Positions 17,918 through 27,385 of a DNA stretch of 64,000 nucleotides are shown piece by piece (position 1 is the stretch's first letter; every line of letters begins with the position of its first letter). Below the pieces are notes generated by a model. That model was not told where the DNA came from. It saw only the letters and a list, made by a program, of their open reading frames with translations, and made no database searches. Both the position numbers and the translations under genes were made by a program. This stretch comes from CAYPNF01 sp964411985 (GTDB taxonomy: Bacteria; Verrucomicrobiota; Verrucomicrobiia; Limisphaerales; J093), in assembly GCA_964411985.1 (NCBI GenBank), contig CAYPNF010000025.1, positions 1 to 64,000 of the forward strand, given 5' to 3'.

Positions 17918-18814
17918 ATGAACAACCCCATCTCCCGCCGGGCCGCCCTCGGACGAATCGCCGGCACTGCCGTCGCCGGTGCCATTGCCTTGGACGCCGC
18001 ACCCGCGTTCGCCGCCGCCGCTCCCAAGCCGCTCTACAAGATCAAGCGCGGTCGCATCAAGCAGTCCGCCGTCCTCTGGTGTTTCCAGCCCTGGACGTGC
18101 GAGGAACTCGCCAAGCATGCCGCCAGCCTGGGGATGCTGTCGGTCGAGCTTGCGCCCAACGAAGACTGGCCAATGCTCAAGCGGCACGGGCTCACCTGCG
18201 CCATCGCCAGCAGCCATGGTTTCCTCAAGGGCTTCGCGCATCGCGAGGAACATGAGGAATGCCTGGGCGTCCTCCGCAAGCAGATCGACGCTTGCGCCGA
18301 AGCCAGCATCCCCAGCGTAATCACGTTCTCCGGCATGGGCCGCGGCATTGCCGCGAAGGAAGCCACCGCCAACATGATCGCCGGGTTGAAAGCCATCGCC
18401 GGCCACGCCGAGGCAAAGAAAGTCACCGTCTGCGTCGAGATGCTCAATTCCCGCGTCGCGACCGAGATGAAGGGGCATCCGGACTACTGGCTTGATAACA
18501 TCGATGTCGCGGCGGACATCATCAAGGCGGTGGGGTCGGATCGGGTCAAGCTGCTGTTCGACATCTACCACGTGCAGATCATGAACGGGGACGTGATCAG
18601 CCGCATCAAGCAATACCACCCACTCGTCGGGCACTATCACACGGCGGGCGTGCCCGGGCGGAACGAGATCGACAACGACCAGGAGTTGAACTACGAGGCG
18701 ATCATGAAGGTGATCGCCTCGACCGGTTACCAGGGTTACGTGGGGCAGGAGTTCATCCCGACCCGCGACGCCCTGACGGTACTGAGCGATGCGGCTCGGA
18801 CTTGCGATGTCTAA
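17918..18814 (+). CDS. Tat-exported hydroxypyruvate isomerase-like TIM-barrel protein
   Basis: The 298-residue protein opens with a twin-arginine-type leader (SRRAALGR followed by a hydrophobic Ala-rich stretch ending about residue 35). The rest is a sugar-phosphate isomerase/epimerase barrel of the hydroxypyruvate isomerase kind. Metal and substrate residues are visible in VCVEMLNSR (Glu), LLFDIYHVQ (Asp, His), HTAGVPGRNEID and GYVGQEFIP (Glu). The reaction is most likely an aldose-ketose type isomerisation. Export is inferred from the leader; classical Hyi enzymes are cytoplasmic. It ends four bases before the convergent cupin gene. Confidence 0.88.
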   Translation: MNNPISRRAALGRIAGTAVAGAIALDAAPAFAAAAPKPLYKIKRGRIKQSAVLWCFQPWTCEELAKHAASLGMLSVELAPNEDWPMLKRHGLTCAIASSHGFLKGFAHREEHEECLGVLRKQIDACAEASIPSVITFSGMGRGIAAKEATANMIAGLKAIAGHAEAKKVTVCVEMLNSRVATEMKGHPDYWLDNIDVAADIIKAVGSDRVKLLFDIYHVQIMNGDVISRIKQYHPLVGHYHTAGVPGRNEIDNDQELNYEAIMKVIASTGYQGYVGQEFIPTRDALTVLSDAARTCDV

Positions 18815-18818
18815 GAAA

Positions 18819-19151
18819 TCAGCGATGCCCTGGCAGATAGTCGTCGCGCACCGGCGAGAAGACCTCCAAAGCCACTGCGTCCTCCAAGATCTGGGCACCG
18901 TGCTCCACCCCTCCTGGAATGCACCAGCTATCACCCGCCTCCAATTCCTGAGATTCCTTGCCGAGCGAAAGGAGGATCCGGCCGCTCAGTAGGTAGCCGG
19001 TTTGTTCGTGAGGGTGGGTATGGCGGGGCAGCACAGCGCCCTTGCGGAGCCGAAACTCGGTCATGAGGGTCCGGTCGCCGTGAACCAGCGTCTTGCGTTC
19101 TATACCTTCCAGGGCCGGGTGATAGGCATGCTCGTTTCGTTTGGAAAACAT
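18819..19151 (-). CDS. Small cupin protein (copy 2)
   Basis: This 110-residue cupin is a close paralog of the one at 10552-10875. The metal-type residues are kept: PRHTHPHEQTGY and GDSWCIPGGVEHG. The C-terminal segment VALEVFSPVR is also nearly unchanged. It ends four bases from the convergent isomerase-like gene, with which it might share a metabolic role. No substrate can be named. Start ATG 19151 parallels the start of copy 1. Confidence 0.85.
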   Translation of the reverse strand: MFSKRNEHAYHPALEGIERKTLVHGDRTLMTEFRLRKGAVLPRHTHPHEQTGYLLSGRILLSLGKESQELEAGDSWCIPGGVEHGAQILEDAVALEVFSPVRDDYLPGHR

Positions 19152-19259
19152 GACTCAGTATGGCCGATTCGAGTGGATCAGTAGAGTTCAACGCGTCGGA
19201 CAATGCATGCGCCACCAAAGGAGCAGAAAGAAATGTTCCGATTCTCCCAGAGAATTGCG

Positions 19260-20654
19260 TCAACCCCCTCCATCAGGAGTGGCGTAGTCAGCAACCGCTT
19301 CTGCCGCAGCCTCAGACAAGACAGACAGGCCTTCCTCCAAGGCCTCACGGGGTGTTGTCAGTGGCGGAGCGATCTTGACCGTCTGTCCCCAAGCCCCCAC
19401 CGGTGCAAACAGGAGCAGGCCTTTGTGAAAACAGCGTTCCACAATGCTGTGAGCCAGGTCGTGCCACGGTTCGCGGGTTCCGGGTCGCACCGTCTGAAGC
19501 CCACCCACTAATCCACGCGCGGAAACATGGCCCACCACCTGTGGATGCTTTGCCTGAATCTGCCGGAGCCCGTTCAGTAGAATCGGCCCGAGCTGCGCCG
19601 CGTTCTCGGTCAGATGCTCTCGGAGCAGCTTCTGGATGTTCGCCAGGGCCGCCGCACAGCAGACCGGATTTCCGGTATGAGTGCTCGTCATAGCCCCAGG
19701 AGGGTACTGGTCCATGACCTCAGGTCGGCCGATCACCGCGGACAAAGGCAGCGAACTGCTGATACCCTTGCCGCAACAGATGAGGTCGGGAACGACTCCG
19801 TAATGCTCAAAAGCCCAAAACTTGCCCGTACGCCCAAACCCTGCTTGGACCTCGTCAAAAACGAGAATGACGCCATGTTCCTTGCACCATTCGGCCAGCC
19901 GCTGGACATAGGCTTCCGGAGCGAACTCAGGGCCAACTCCCTGATAGGTCTCCATCATCACCCCCGCAACGTCGCCGGGAGTGAACCCGCGTTCGTCCAA
20001 GGCTCGGAGGAACGAGTCGAAAGTGGTGTCAGCCTGCCAGTAGCCATCGGGAAAAGGAACATTGAGGATGGCAGGATCTTCGTTGACGATCCAGGCCTTC
20101 TGGGGAGGCATGCCTCCCGCTTGCTGCGAGCCCAGGGTCCGGCCGTGAAAAGCCCGATCGAACCCCACGATCCCAATCTTACGGCGCCCTCCCGTGCGAA
20201 CGCCGTGAGTCCGAGCCAGTTTGATCGCGCATTCCGTCGCTTCAGATCCCGTCGTCAGCAGAAACACTTTCGTTAGCCCCGCGGGGGCGAGATCGGCAAG
20301 CTGCTGGACGAGGCGGGCCTTGATTTCCGTGGGAAAACAATAGCTGTGCAACAAACCATGCGTCGACTGATCGAGGATGGCCTGTCGCACCTCCGGAGCG
20401 CCATGCCCCGAATTGGTGACTAACACGCCGCTGGACCAATCCAACCACCGGTTTCCGTATTTGTCATAAACGGAAATGTCCTCCGCACGATCCCAGACGA
20501 GAGGGGGCTGCCCGCGCATGGATTGCGGTTCGAGACTTCGTAAGAGTTCCAGTGTTGGAACCGACTCTGGGTGAGGGAGGGCGGAAACGATCCGCCGGTA
20601 TCGGGTCTCGACCGGTGGTACGGAACACGGCGTGATGCTAAACTCTTTGCCCAT
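19260..20654 (-). CDS. Class III aminotransferase (4-aminobutyrate/ornithine aminotransferase-like)
   Basis: The 464-residue PLP enzyme has the fold-type I class III signature. LLTTGSEATECAIKLAR is the cofactor-phosphate region, VILVFDEVQAGFGRTG contains the Asp that pairs with the pyridine nitrogen, and LICCGKGISSSLPLS carries the Schiff-base Lys296. GAMTSTHTGNPVCCAAAL is the typical re-side loop. It transfers an amino group from an omega-amino acid or similar donor to a keto acid; the exact donor is not readable. It begins 15 bases after the Gfo/Idh/MocA gene, so the two are likely co-transcribed and may act on the same metabolite (for example a keto-sugar). Confidence 0.9.
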   Translation of the reverse strand: MGKEFSITPCSVPPVETRYRRIVSALPHPESVPTLELLRSLEPQSMRGQPPLVWDRAEDISVYDKYGNRWLDWSSGVLVTNSGHGAPEVRQAILDQSTHGLLHSYCFPTEIKARLVQQLADLAPAGLTKVFLLTTGSEATECAIKLARTHGVRTGGRRKIGIVGFDRAFHGRTLGSQQAGGMPPQKAWIVNEDPAILNVPFPDGYWQADTTFDSFLRALDERGFTPGDVAGVMMETYQGVGPEFAPEAYVQRLAEWCKEHGVILVFDEVQAGFGRTGKFWAFEHYGVVPDLICCGKGISSSLPLSAVIGRPEVMDQYPPGAMTSTHTGNPVCCAAALANIQKLLREHLTENAAQLGPILLNGLRQIQAKHPQVVGHVSARGLVGGLQTVRPGTREPWHDLAHSIVERCFHKGLLLFAPVGAWGQTVKIAPPLTTPREALEEGLSVLSEAAAEAVADYATPDGGG

Positions 20655-20669
20655 AACCTTGGGGTTCTC

Positions 20670-21962
20670 TTAGATCGGTTTCGTGTAGATTCTCTGAAAG
20701 ACCGCGTGCTCGCCTTCTGCGGCACGCATCGGGTCGACAATCGTGATGCCGTCCTCTCCAAAGCGTGCGGTAACCGGCGCTCCCCTGCCCTGCTGCAAGT
20801 AAGCGAAGTTGAGATCGCGCACCATGCACGCCGCCTGGACGACCGCCACCGTGATCCGGGCTTCCTCCGCCGTTGGATAGATGCCTGCAACGTCCGCCAA
20901 ACATGCACCCCCGAACTTCATGCGACACACCGCAACCAGGCCGGCAACCAGGCTATCCACCCCGTACCCGACCCGACCGCACGAAGCGTCGGGGCGTTTC
21001 ACCTCGCGAGTGAAGTGGTTATTGGCGGTGCGCGAGCCACCACCGGCATTCCACCATCGGAAGCCGCGGTACTGTTGATCGCTTTCCACCTTGCCGTCTG
21101 CGCCCACGATCTCATGTCCCTGGTTCACGGGCCCTTCGAAATCCGACGGGGTAATCCAGTTGTTGTGGAAATAGATGCTCATTCCATTCGCATAATCCAC
21201 CCGGACCTGGACCGCATCGAAGGCCTGGATCCCTTGTCGCAAAAGCCGTTTCTTTTGGCCGACCGCCGTCAGCGAGACCGGTTTGCTCTTGAAGTAGTGG
21301 TAGATCAGATCCACCCAATGCGTCCCAACATAGCTGAAGGGGTCGCTCTTCTCCACCCATTGGAAGGTGCTGGTCGAGACTTCAATCGGCTCCTCCAAAT
21401 AAGCCGATCCGTAGAGCGGATCCCCGATTCGATGGGCAACATCGTCTCGAATCCGCATGTGATCGGGATCATAGCGTTTGTGCATGTCGACGGCCACGAT
21501 CCGTCGAGCGGCCCGGGACGCTGCGAGGATCTGGTCTGCCTCCGCCATGCTCAAGCACATGGGTTTTTCCGTGATCACGTGCAGGCCGGTATGAAGCGCA
21601 GCCAGGATGGGCGGAGTATGAAGATGGTCGGGCGTGGCGATCGCGAGAAGGTCGAGATCAGGCACCGCCGTGATCATGTTGACCCAGGGGGTTTCTCCAG
21701 AGAAGGTTTTGGGTAGGTGGCCGGTCCATTGCTCGAAGGTCTTCGCCGCGCGCAGAGCCGAATCCTCCGTTCGGGAGGCAATGGCGGTGAGGTCGAACCT
21801 CACCGGAGCCAGATCGTGGGTCCACCCGTCCAACCCGATCCGAGCCAACTGTCCGGCAATGCCAAAACGCTGCAAATCGGCGTAAGTGCGAAGGTGAACG
21901 TCGCCACCGAACATCCCAGTGCCAACCAACCCGATCTTGATGGTTCCACTCATGCGACCCAT
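20670..21962 (-). CDS. Gfo/Idh/MocA-family NAD(P)-dependent oxidoreductase
   Basis: The 430-residue protein has an N-terminal Rossmann fold (IKIGLVGTGMFGG, about 8-20) and the family motif VITEKPMCLS, where Lys is the likely catalytic residue. The C-terminal alpha/beta domain typical for sugar or inositol dehydrogenases includes FSYVGTHWVDLIYHYF, holding His and Asp candidates. There is no export signal, unlike the second family member at 25999. It lies upstream of and is probably co-transcribed with the aminotransferase, a pairing known from amino-sugar pathways. ATG 21953 is an equally good start. Confidence 0.9.
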   Translation of the reverse strand: MGRMSGTIKIGLVGTGMFGGDVHLRTYADLQRFGIAGQLARIGLDGWTHDLAPVRFDLTAIASRTEDSALRAAKTFEQWTGHLPKTFSGETPWVNMITAVPDLDLLAIATPDHLHTPPILAALHTGLHVITEKPMCLSMAEADQILAASRAARRIVAVDMHKRYDPDHMRIRDDVAHRIGDPLYGSAYLEEPIEVSTSTFQWVEKSDPFSYVGTHWVDLIYHYFKSKPVSLTAVGQKKRLLRQGIQAFDAVQVRVDYANGMSIYFHNNWITPSDFEGPVNQGHEIVGADGKVESDQQYRGFRWWNAGGGSRTANNHFTREVKRPDASCGRVGYGVDSLVAGLVAVCRMKFGGACLADVAGIYPTAEEARITVAVVQAACMVRDLNFAYLQQGRGAPVTARFGEDGITIVDPMRAAEGEHAVFQRIYTKPI

Positions 21963-22110
21963 ACCCTAGCCTAAAGCCAGGATTCGAGCACTTCATTTCG
22001 TTACGCGTTTGGGGATTTCTCACCCCATCGGCTTCGCCACTGCCTCCTTGGGTCGTCAATGTTGCAGGTAAAGATGAGCCCCCATGCTCGTGTATCGCCA
22101 GATATCAGCA

Positions 22111-23250
22111 TCACAAAACCAACCGAATACACGAAGGGCTGGGCACAGAAGTGGGCGGGCCGGCCAAGCTCAAGTGGCCGGTGTCTGGATGGATCCGGAA
22201 CACGACGACGTTGTTGCCAGACAGGTTCGCACACAGGAGCAAGTCGCCGCCGGGCGTGATCGCGAGATTTTGGGGTTCCTGCCCCTGACTCGGCGTGATT
22301 GCCAGGAGAGTAAGCTGGCCATCCGGCCCTACACGGTAGCTGGCAATACTGTCATGCCCGCGATTGGTGCCGTAGAGGAAACGGCCGTTGGGCGTGATCT
22401 TCAGGTCGGCGCAGGCGTTCTTGCCTTGATACTCCTTGGGCAGCGTGGAAATGGTCTGGCACTCGGCCAAGGCTGCGGTTTTCGGTTCGTAGTCAAACAC
22501 GGTGATCGTCCCCCCCAGTTCATTGATGGCGTAGAGGTGTTTACCAGCCGGGTGAAAAACCATGTGCCGCGGCCCGGAGCCTCGCGGCGTCCGGCCCGGA
22601 GGCTTATCGTGGGGCGTCAGCTTGGCCTTGGCTGCGTCCAAGCGATAGACCAGCACCTGGTCAAGCCCCAAGTCCGCGGCGCAGGCAAAACGGTTGTCCG
22701 GGCTTGTGACAATGCAGTGAGCGTGTGGGCCATCCTGGGGCTCCGGCGCGCCGCTGCCACCGGCGTGCTGCATCCGCGACACCACCTTGCCCAAGGAACC
22801 GCTCCTTCGCACCGGAAGGGAAGCTACGCTGCCGCCCATGTAATTGGCCACCAGCAGCGTCCGGCCCGTCGCGTCCAGATGCAGGTAACACGAAGCGGAA
22901 CCGAAGGTGGATTGCCGGTTCAGCGGCCGCAGATCTCCATCGCGACCGGTGATCGCAAAGGCCGCGACGGATTCATGGGCCTTGCTTCCGAATTCCTTTG
23001 CGTGAAGCACATACAGGAACTTCTGGTCCGCCGACACCGTCATGAAGTACGAATTCTCCACGCTAGCCGCCCGGCGGAGCGGCGTCAGGCGTCCGCTCGG
23101 GACATCCAGGCGGAAGGCTTCGATGGCACCGTCCTTGCCGGACTTGAAGCAAGTGACGAACACGAGTGCTTCCCCCGCCTGTCCGACTGCGGCAGATGAG
23201 AGGATCGCAGCCAGAAGAGATGAGAAGAATCGCATTAACTGAAATCGCAT
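22111..23250 (-). CDS. Exported lactonase-family beta-propeller protein
   Basis: The 379-residue protein has a signal peptide (about 1-26) and the seven-bladed propeller of the 6-phosphogluconolactonase/YbhE group. Repeats include YFMTVSADQKFLYVLHAKEF, RHMVFHPAGKHLYAINELGG and NLAITPGGDLLLCANLSGNN. Family members hydrolyse sugar lactones or act as unknown exported propellers; export argues against the classical pentose-phosphate step. It lies 35 bases downstream of the HzsA-like gene on the same strand, so they may be co-transcribed. Confidence 0.87.
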   Translation of the reverse strand: MRFQLMRFFSSLLAAILSSAAVGQAGEALVFVTCFKSGKDGAIEAFRLDVPSGRLTPLRRAASVENSYFMTVSADQKFLYVLHAKEFGSKAHESVAAFAITGRDGDLRPLNRQSTFGSASCYLHLDATGRTLLVANYMGGSVASLPVRRSGSLGKVVSRMQHAGGSGAPEPQDGPHAHCIVTSPDNRFACAADLGLDQVLVYRLDAAKAKLTPHDKPPGRTPRGSGPRHMVFHPAGKHLYAINELGGTITVFDYEPKTAALAECQTISTLPKEYQGKNACADLKITPNGRFLYGTNRGHDSIASYRVGPDGQLTLLAITPSQGQEPQNLAITPGGDLLLCANLSGNNVVVFRIHPDTGHLSLAGPPTSVPSPSCIRLVL

Positions 23251-23285
23251 GGGTCAATCCTGAAGGCTTGTGGGGTTCTAGGTCA

Positions 23286-25715
23286 TCACTGAACTAGCGG
23301 TGGCGGCACGGCGCGAGCCATTTTCTGCGCGGCGAGTTCCTCCTCCTCGTAAGTTCCGTAGAAAGGCACTTGGGCGTCCAGCCAAAGATAGATGGCGCGC
23401 AGATCGGCGTCGGGCAGCTTGGCATACTGGCCGTGCTTTTCACCCACGAGGAGGCCCGACAACGGACTGAAATCGGCTCCTGCGTGACCGGGGCGGGAGG
23501 CCTCGGCGTCGTAGGAGGGCCAGCGCAGGTAGGGCTTGAGGTTCTCGTAGGAAAGGCTGAAGGGACTTTTCGGGGCCGGTTCACCGGTCAGGACCAGCGG
23601 GCTCTTGTCGGGACCGACCGAACCGTCGTGGCAGCGCACGCAGTGGCGGTCGAGCACCGGTTGAATGAGACGTGGGTAGCCGAACGGATGCGAACCGTCT
23701 GGCCCAGGCTGGAGGAGCGACGGGGCGCGGTAAAATGCCGTGGCTTGGCGAACTGCCGGGACCGTACCCGGGGGTTCGTGACAGCCGACACAACTCCGGC
23801 GTTCGCCCGGTTGCAGATAGACAATCGTGCGCATCCCTTGCACAGCGCGGCCACTGGCGTCCACGGCCTGGAAATAGAGCGGCTTGCATGCTGGGGCGCG
23901 GAAATAGGCTGAACCGTCGGCCTCCACCGGTACCGTGCCCAGCAACATGCGCGCGTTGGACTCCGCCGGATGGCCGATGCGCGGATAGTTGGCGCTGTCG
24001 GTGCGTGATTTTGGCAGGAGCTGAAACACACGCAGATGGTCAACGCGCCGGCCCTCGGGCATAGGCAGCAGGCTGTGATGGACATTGGACAGGAGAAACT
24101 CGCCTTCCATGCCCAGTTCCGGCTGCACGGCACCGGCCACCAGAGGCGGAGTGGCCCGGGGCGCCAGCGGGATCGGGTAGACGGCCGAGATGCCGGGTCG
24201 GCGGTAGAGGAGTTCGAGGTTGCCGAACCGGTCGAAGTAGTAGAGGCCGGTCTCGGTTTCCTGGTGTTGCCCCGTGTACCCCCCAGAGAGCGGCTCCTGG
24301 CTGAAGGCCACAAGGAAGTAATCCTCCGACAACGGCCAAGGACTGTAGAAATAGCTCTTCGGCCAGCCATCCGCTTCGGGAAAACAAACCTCGGGCGTGA
24401 GCCACTCGAGCGCCTCGAAACGGTCCGTGCCCATCTTTGGGTCCAGACTCGCGCGCGCGGGATCCAGCAGAACCAGCGTGCCACCGACGTTGGCGTGATG
24501 GCCGCCGGCAACAAAGAGGATTCGCCGGGAACCCGGGATCGCCTTCGCCTGGTAGCAGGCCCAAGGCCGCGTGGTGTAATTCCCAAAGAGGCTGGCCGGA
24601 GTGGTCCCGTCGGGGTTGCAGGTCCACAAACCGTGGAACTTGGCGGCATTGCGGTCGACGTAATCCCACCGGGTGTACACCAGGCGACCGTCGTTCAGAA
24701 CCGAGGGATGCCACTCGTGCGTTTCGTGAAACGAGAGTGTCCGAATGTTCCCGCCGTCCGCGTCCATGCGGTGCAGTGTGTAAGCGTGCTCGGGACTGCC
24801 ACCGCCGCAGCGCAGCTTGCAGTCGCGGCGCGTGGACTGAAACGCAATGCCGCCATCGGGCAGGGGACAAGGATCGAAATCATCAAAAGGCCCATCGGTG
24901 AGCTGCCGCAACCGCGAGCCATCCACCCCCATGGCCCAGAGGTGAAAGGTGTTGTAATTTCCCCCCGGTTTGGCAGGACTCTTCGCGTAGCCCGGCAAGG
25001 TGTAGGGATCCTCTCCTGCGGGGTTGGCGAAAGCGAAATAGACCGTCCGGGCGTCGAACGACAGCGCCAGGGTCACGAAATGTCCTGGCCATGCTGGGCC
25101 GGAGGCCAGTCTGCGCGTCCGCAACGTCCGTCCGGGTTGCTCCAGGACAAACACTCCGCCGCCGGGCTTGGGTGTGGGCACCTTCGGGTTCCGGGCACCG
25201 TTATCGGGATTGTTGCCGTAGGCGTAGTACCAACCGAGGTACTCGTAGAGCATGTAACCCACGGCCCGGCGGCGCTCCATAAACAAGATGGGCTGCGACG
25301 TCACCAGCGGGTTCTTCAAGGCCAACTGGCGAGTCCACGTCCGCACTTCCCGGTAGAGTTCGAGGCGGGTCGGTTCGTCGAAGGCAGCGCTTGCATCGGT
25401 GCGCGCGGTCAACCGTTCCCATTCGACGTGATCCGCCTCCAACTGGCCAAGGTTGTGCTTGCCACGCAGGCTGGCCAGTAATCGGGCGCCTCGCTGCACT
25501 GCGGCGCGAAGGGCCTCTGGCGACTCGGGCGAGCGCCCCAAACGTTTCTCCTGCAACTCCCAGTCAGCGTGGACGAGCGATTGCAGTGCACCCACTTCCT
25601 CCTCTGCCGGCACGGCGTCACCGGCGGAAGCACGGGGGAATGCGAAAGCCATAGCCACCACGAAAGCCCAGGTGGCGAAGCGCCATTTGCCAAGGGGCGT
25701 CTGCTCTTTCGACAT
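23286..25715 (-). CDS. HzsA-related exported dihaem protein with PD40 repeats
   Basis: The 809-residue protein starts with a signal peptide (KWRFATWAFVVAMAFAF, about 10-26). It has PD40/WD-like propeller segments in the middle (for example GGIAFQSTRRDC). Two c-type haem attachment motifs lie near the end: CVGCH (about residue 641) and CVRCH (about 690). The arrangement matches the protein group named after the alpha subunit of anammox hydrazine synthase, but these homologues occur in many non-anammox Planctomycetota and Verrucomicrobiota, so no hydrazine function is implied. It likely acts in the periplasm in electron transfer or oxidation of an organic compound. ATG 25715 was preferred to 25736 because the signal peptide follows at once. 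Confidence 0.85.
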   Translation of the reverse strand: MSKEQTPLGKWRFATWAFVVAMAFAFPRASAGDAVPAEEEVGALQSLVHADWELQEKRLGRSPESPEALRAAVQRGARLLASLRGKHNLGQLEADHVEWERLTARTDASAAFDEPTRLELYREVRTWTRQLALKNPLVTSQPILFMERRRAVGYMLYEYLGWYYAYGNNPDNGARNPKVPTPKPGGGVFVLEQPGRTLRTRRLASGPAWPGHFVTLALSFDARTVYFAFANPAGEDPYTLPGYAKSPAKPGGNYNTFHLWAMGVDGSRLRQLTDGPFDDFDPCPLPDGGIAFQSTRRDCKLRCGGGSPEHAYTLHRMDADGGNIRTLSFHETHEWHPSVLNDGRLVYTRWDYVDRNAAKFHGLWTCNPDGTTPASLFGNYTTRPWACYQAKAIPGSRRILFVAGGHHANVGGTLVLLDPARASLDPKMGTDRFEALEWLTPEVCFPEADGWPKSYFYSPWPLSEDYFLVAFSQEPLSGGYTGQHQETETGLYYFDRFGNLELLYRRPGISAVYPIPLAPRATPPLVAGAVQPELGMEGEFLLSNVHHSLLPMPEGRRVDHLRVFQLLPKSRTDSANYPRIGHPAESNARMLLGTVPVEADGSAYFRAPACKPLYFQAVDASGRAVQGMRTIVYLQPGERRSCVGCHEPPGTVPAVRQATAFYRAPSLLQPGPDGSHPFGYPRLIQPVLDRHCVRCHDGSVGPDKSPLVLTGEPAPKSPFSLSYENLKPYLRWPSYDAEASRPGHAGADFSPLSGLLVGEKHGQYAKLPDADLRAIYLWLDAQVPFYGTYEEEELAAQKMARAVPPPLVQ

Positions 25716-25998
25716 GATTGGAGTGTGCCCGGTCATCTGTGGCCATTCAACGCAAAACCGAGGGAGATTCTCTCATCATTGCCTGCAGTCCCCTGCCTCC
25801 GACCGTCTCCCGTGCCTTCGCGGTAGGATGACGACTGCCGACCACGGCCGCAGCAGGAGAGGCCCACAAGAAATCTCTTTCGCGCTGAGTCAAAGGGGCT
25901 ATACTCCGTCGCGTGAAGCCCCTTCTCGAAGAGACGCCGCCAAGGCACTCGGAACCCTTCCAAGGCAAAGCAACTGGGGCGCACACGCCAGGAACATC

Positions 25999-27324
25999 AT
26001 GAAACCGTGGACTCGAAGGAATTTCACCAAAACCATGGCCGTTGCATCGGCTGCAGCTGCGTTTGCCCCAGCGCGAGTGCTGGGAGCCAACGATCGCGTG
26101 CGGCTAGGCTTCATCGGTCTGGGTAATCGCGGGGACCAGGTGCTCGATGCGTTTCTCGCCCACAAGGATGCCGAAGTCGTCGCCCTCTGCGATCTGTACC
26201 AACCCTACCTTGACTTCGCCGCCAAGAAGGTGGGCGGCACTCCGAAGCAGTATAAGGACTTTCGCCGCCTGCTCCAGGCGAAGGACATCGACGCCGTCGT
26301 GATCGGCACACCGGACCACTGGCACGCCTCCCAGATGATCCAAGCCTGCGCAGCCGGAAAAGACGTGTACGTGGAAAAACCGCTCTCCTTGAAGGTCAAC
26401 GAAGGGCGACGGATGGTGGAAGCGGGGAAAAAGCACCAAAGAGTCGTCCAAGTTGGCATTCATCGACGATCCATCGCGTTTTGCCGTGAGGCGGCCGAGA
26501 TCGTCCGTGACGGCGTCATTGGCAAAGTCACGGCGGCGAGGGCCTTCCACGTTCAGAACGAATGGCCGAAGGGGATTGGAAACCCGCCCGACACCGAGCC
26601 ACCCTCGGATTTCGACTGGGAAGGTTGGCAAGGGCCGGCCCCCCGGAGGAAGTACAACAAAAACCGCACCTTCTATCGCTTTCGCTGGTTCTACGATTAT
26701 TCCGGCGGCCAAGTCACCAATTTTGGAGTTCATTACCTCGACTTCATTCATTGGGCTTTGGGACAGACGGCACCGCTAGCGGTCACGGCGATGGGAGGGC
26801 GCTTTGCCGGGATGGACGATAATCGTGAGATTCCAGACACGATGGAGGTCATCTGGCATTACCCGGGCGACACGCTCGTGACTTTCTCCCAGTTCAACGC
26901 TACTGCGGCTCAGTGGAGTATGCCTGGTTGCGAAGTCGAGTTGCGCGGCACCAAGGGTACGCTTTACCTATTTGGCAACGGTTACGAGATTGTTCCTGAC
27001 GACATCAAGCAGCACGAGTTCCCAGCTCGCCGCCCGGACAACCGCGAAGCGGAGAAGCTTTATCAGCTCACCAAGCGGATGATCGAAGCCCGGAAGATCC
27101 AACCGGGCGGCAGCGGGGATACGGCACCTCACGCTCGCAACTTCCTGAACTGCGTGAAAAGCCGAGCGCAGTGTAATTGCGACATCGAGACCGGGCATCG
27201 GAGCACCTCCACCACCCTTTTGGCGAATATCGCTCATCAGACGAAGTCGTTGCTTACCTGGGACGCCAAGGCGGAGCGATTTACAAACCATCCGGGTGCG
27301 AACAAATTATTGGGCAAGGGCTGA
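25999..27324 (+). CDS. Tat-exported Gfo/Idh/MocA oxidoreductase
   Basis: The 441-residue protein begins WTRRNFTKTMAVASAAAAFA, a clear twin-arginine leader ending near residue 30. The Rossmann fold follows (VRLGFIGLGNRGDQV). The signature VYVEKPLSLKV contains the catalytic-type Lys, and GGQVTNFGVHYLDFIHW holds the His/Asp pair. Exported, cofactor-prebound members such as glucose-fructose oxidoreductase set a precedent for a periplasmic role. AGGA stands five bases before ATG 25999 and supports this start, although the frame is open far upstream. It is divergent from the HzsA-like gene. Confidence 0.92.
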   Translation: MKPWTRRNFTKTMAVASAAAAFAPARVLGANDRVRLGFIGLGNRGDQVLDAFLAHKDAEVVALCDLYQPYLDFAAKKVGGTPKQYKDFRRLLQAKDIDAVVIGTPDHWHASQMIQACAAGKDVYVEKPLSLKVNEGRRMVEAGKKHQRVVQVGIHRRSIAFCREAAEIVRDGVIGKVTAARAFHVQNEWPKGIGNPPDTEPPSDFDWEGWQGPAPRRKYNKNRTFYRFRWFYDYSGGQVTNFGVHYLDFIHWALGQTAPLAVTAMGGRFAGMDDNREIPDTMEVIWHYPGDTLVTFSQFNATAAQWSMPGCEVELRGTKGTLYLFGNGYEIVPDDIKQHEFPARRPDNREAEKLYQLTKRMIEARKIQPGGSGDTAPHARNFLNCVKSRAQCNCDIETGHRSTSTTLLANIAHQTKSLLTWDAKAERFTNHPGANKLLGKG

Positions 27325-27385
27325 AGGAGGACCGTTCGGAAAAGCGGCACCTGGAGGGCGCCGCACTCCAAAACCTGGCGGACTT

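Noticed and set aside
22084..23199. 371-codon frame antisense to the lactonase
   Set aside because: A mirror of the propeller gene, without recognisable domains or a ribosome-binding site.
24036..25481. 481-codon frame antisense to the HzsA-like gene
   Set aside because: No domain, low-complexity Arg/Gly-rich translation; the sense frame has a signal peptide and two haem motifs.
23286..25715. Hydrazine synthase subunit, i.e. anammox metabolism
   Set aside because: Only family-level similarity to HzsA; no other hydrazine synthase subunits or anammox genes are present, and such proteins are common in heterotrophic PVC bacteria.
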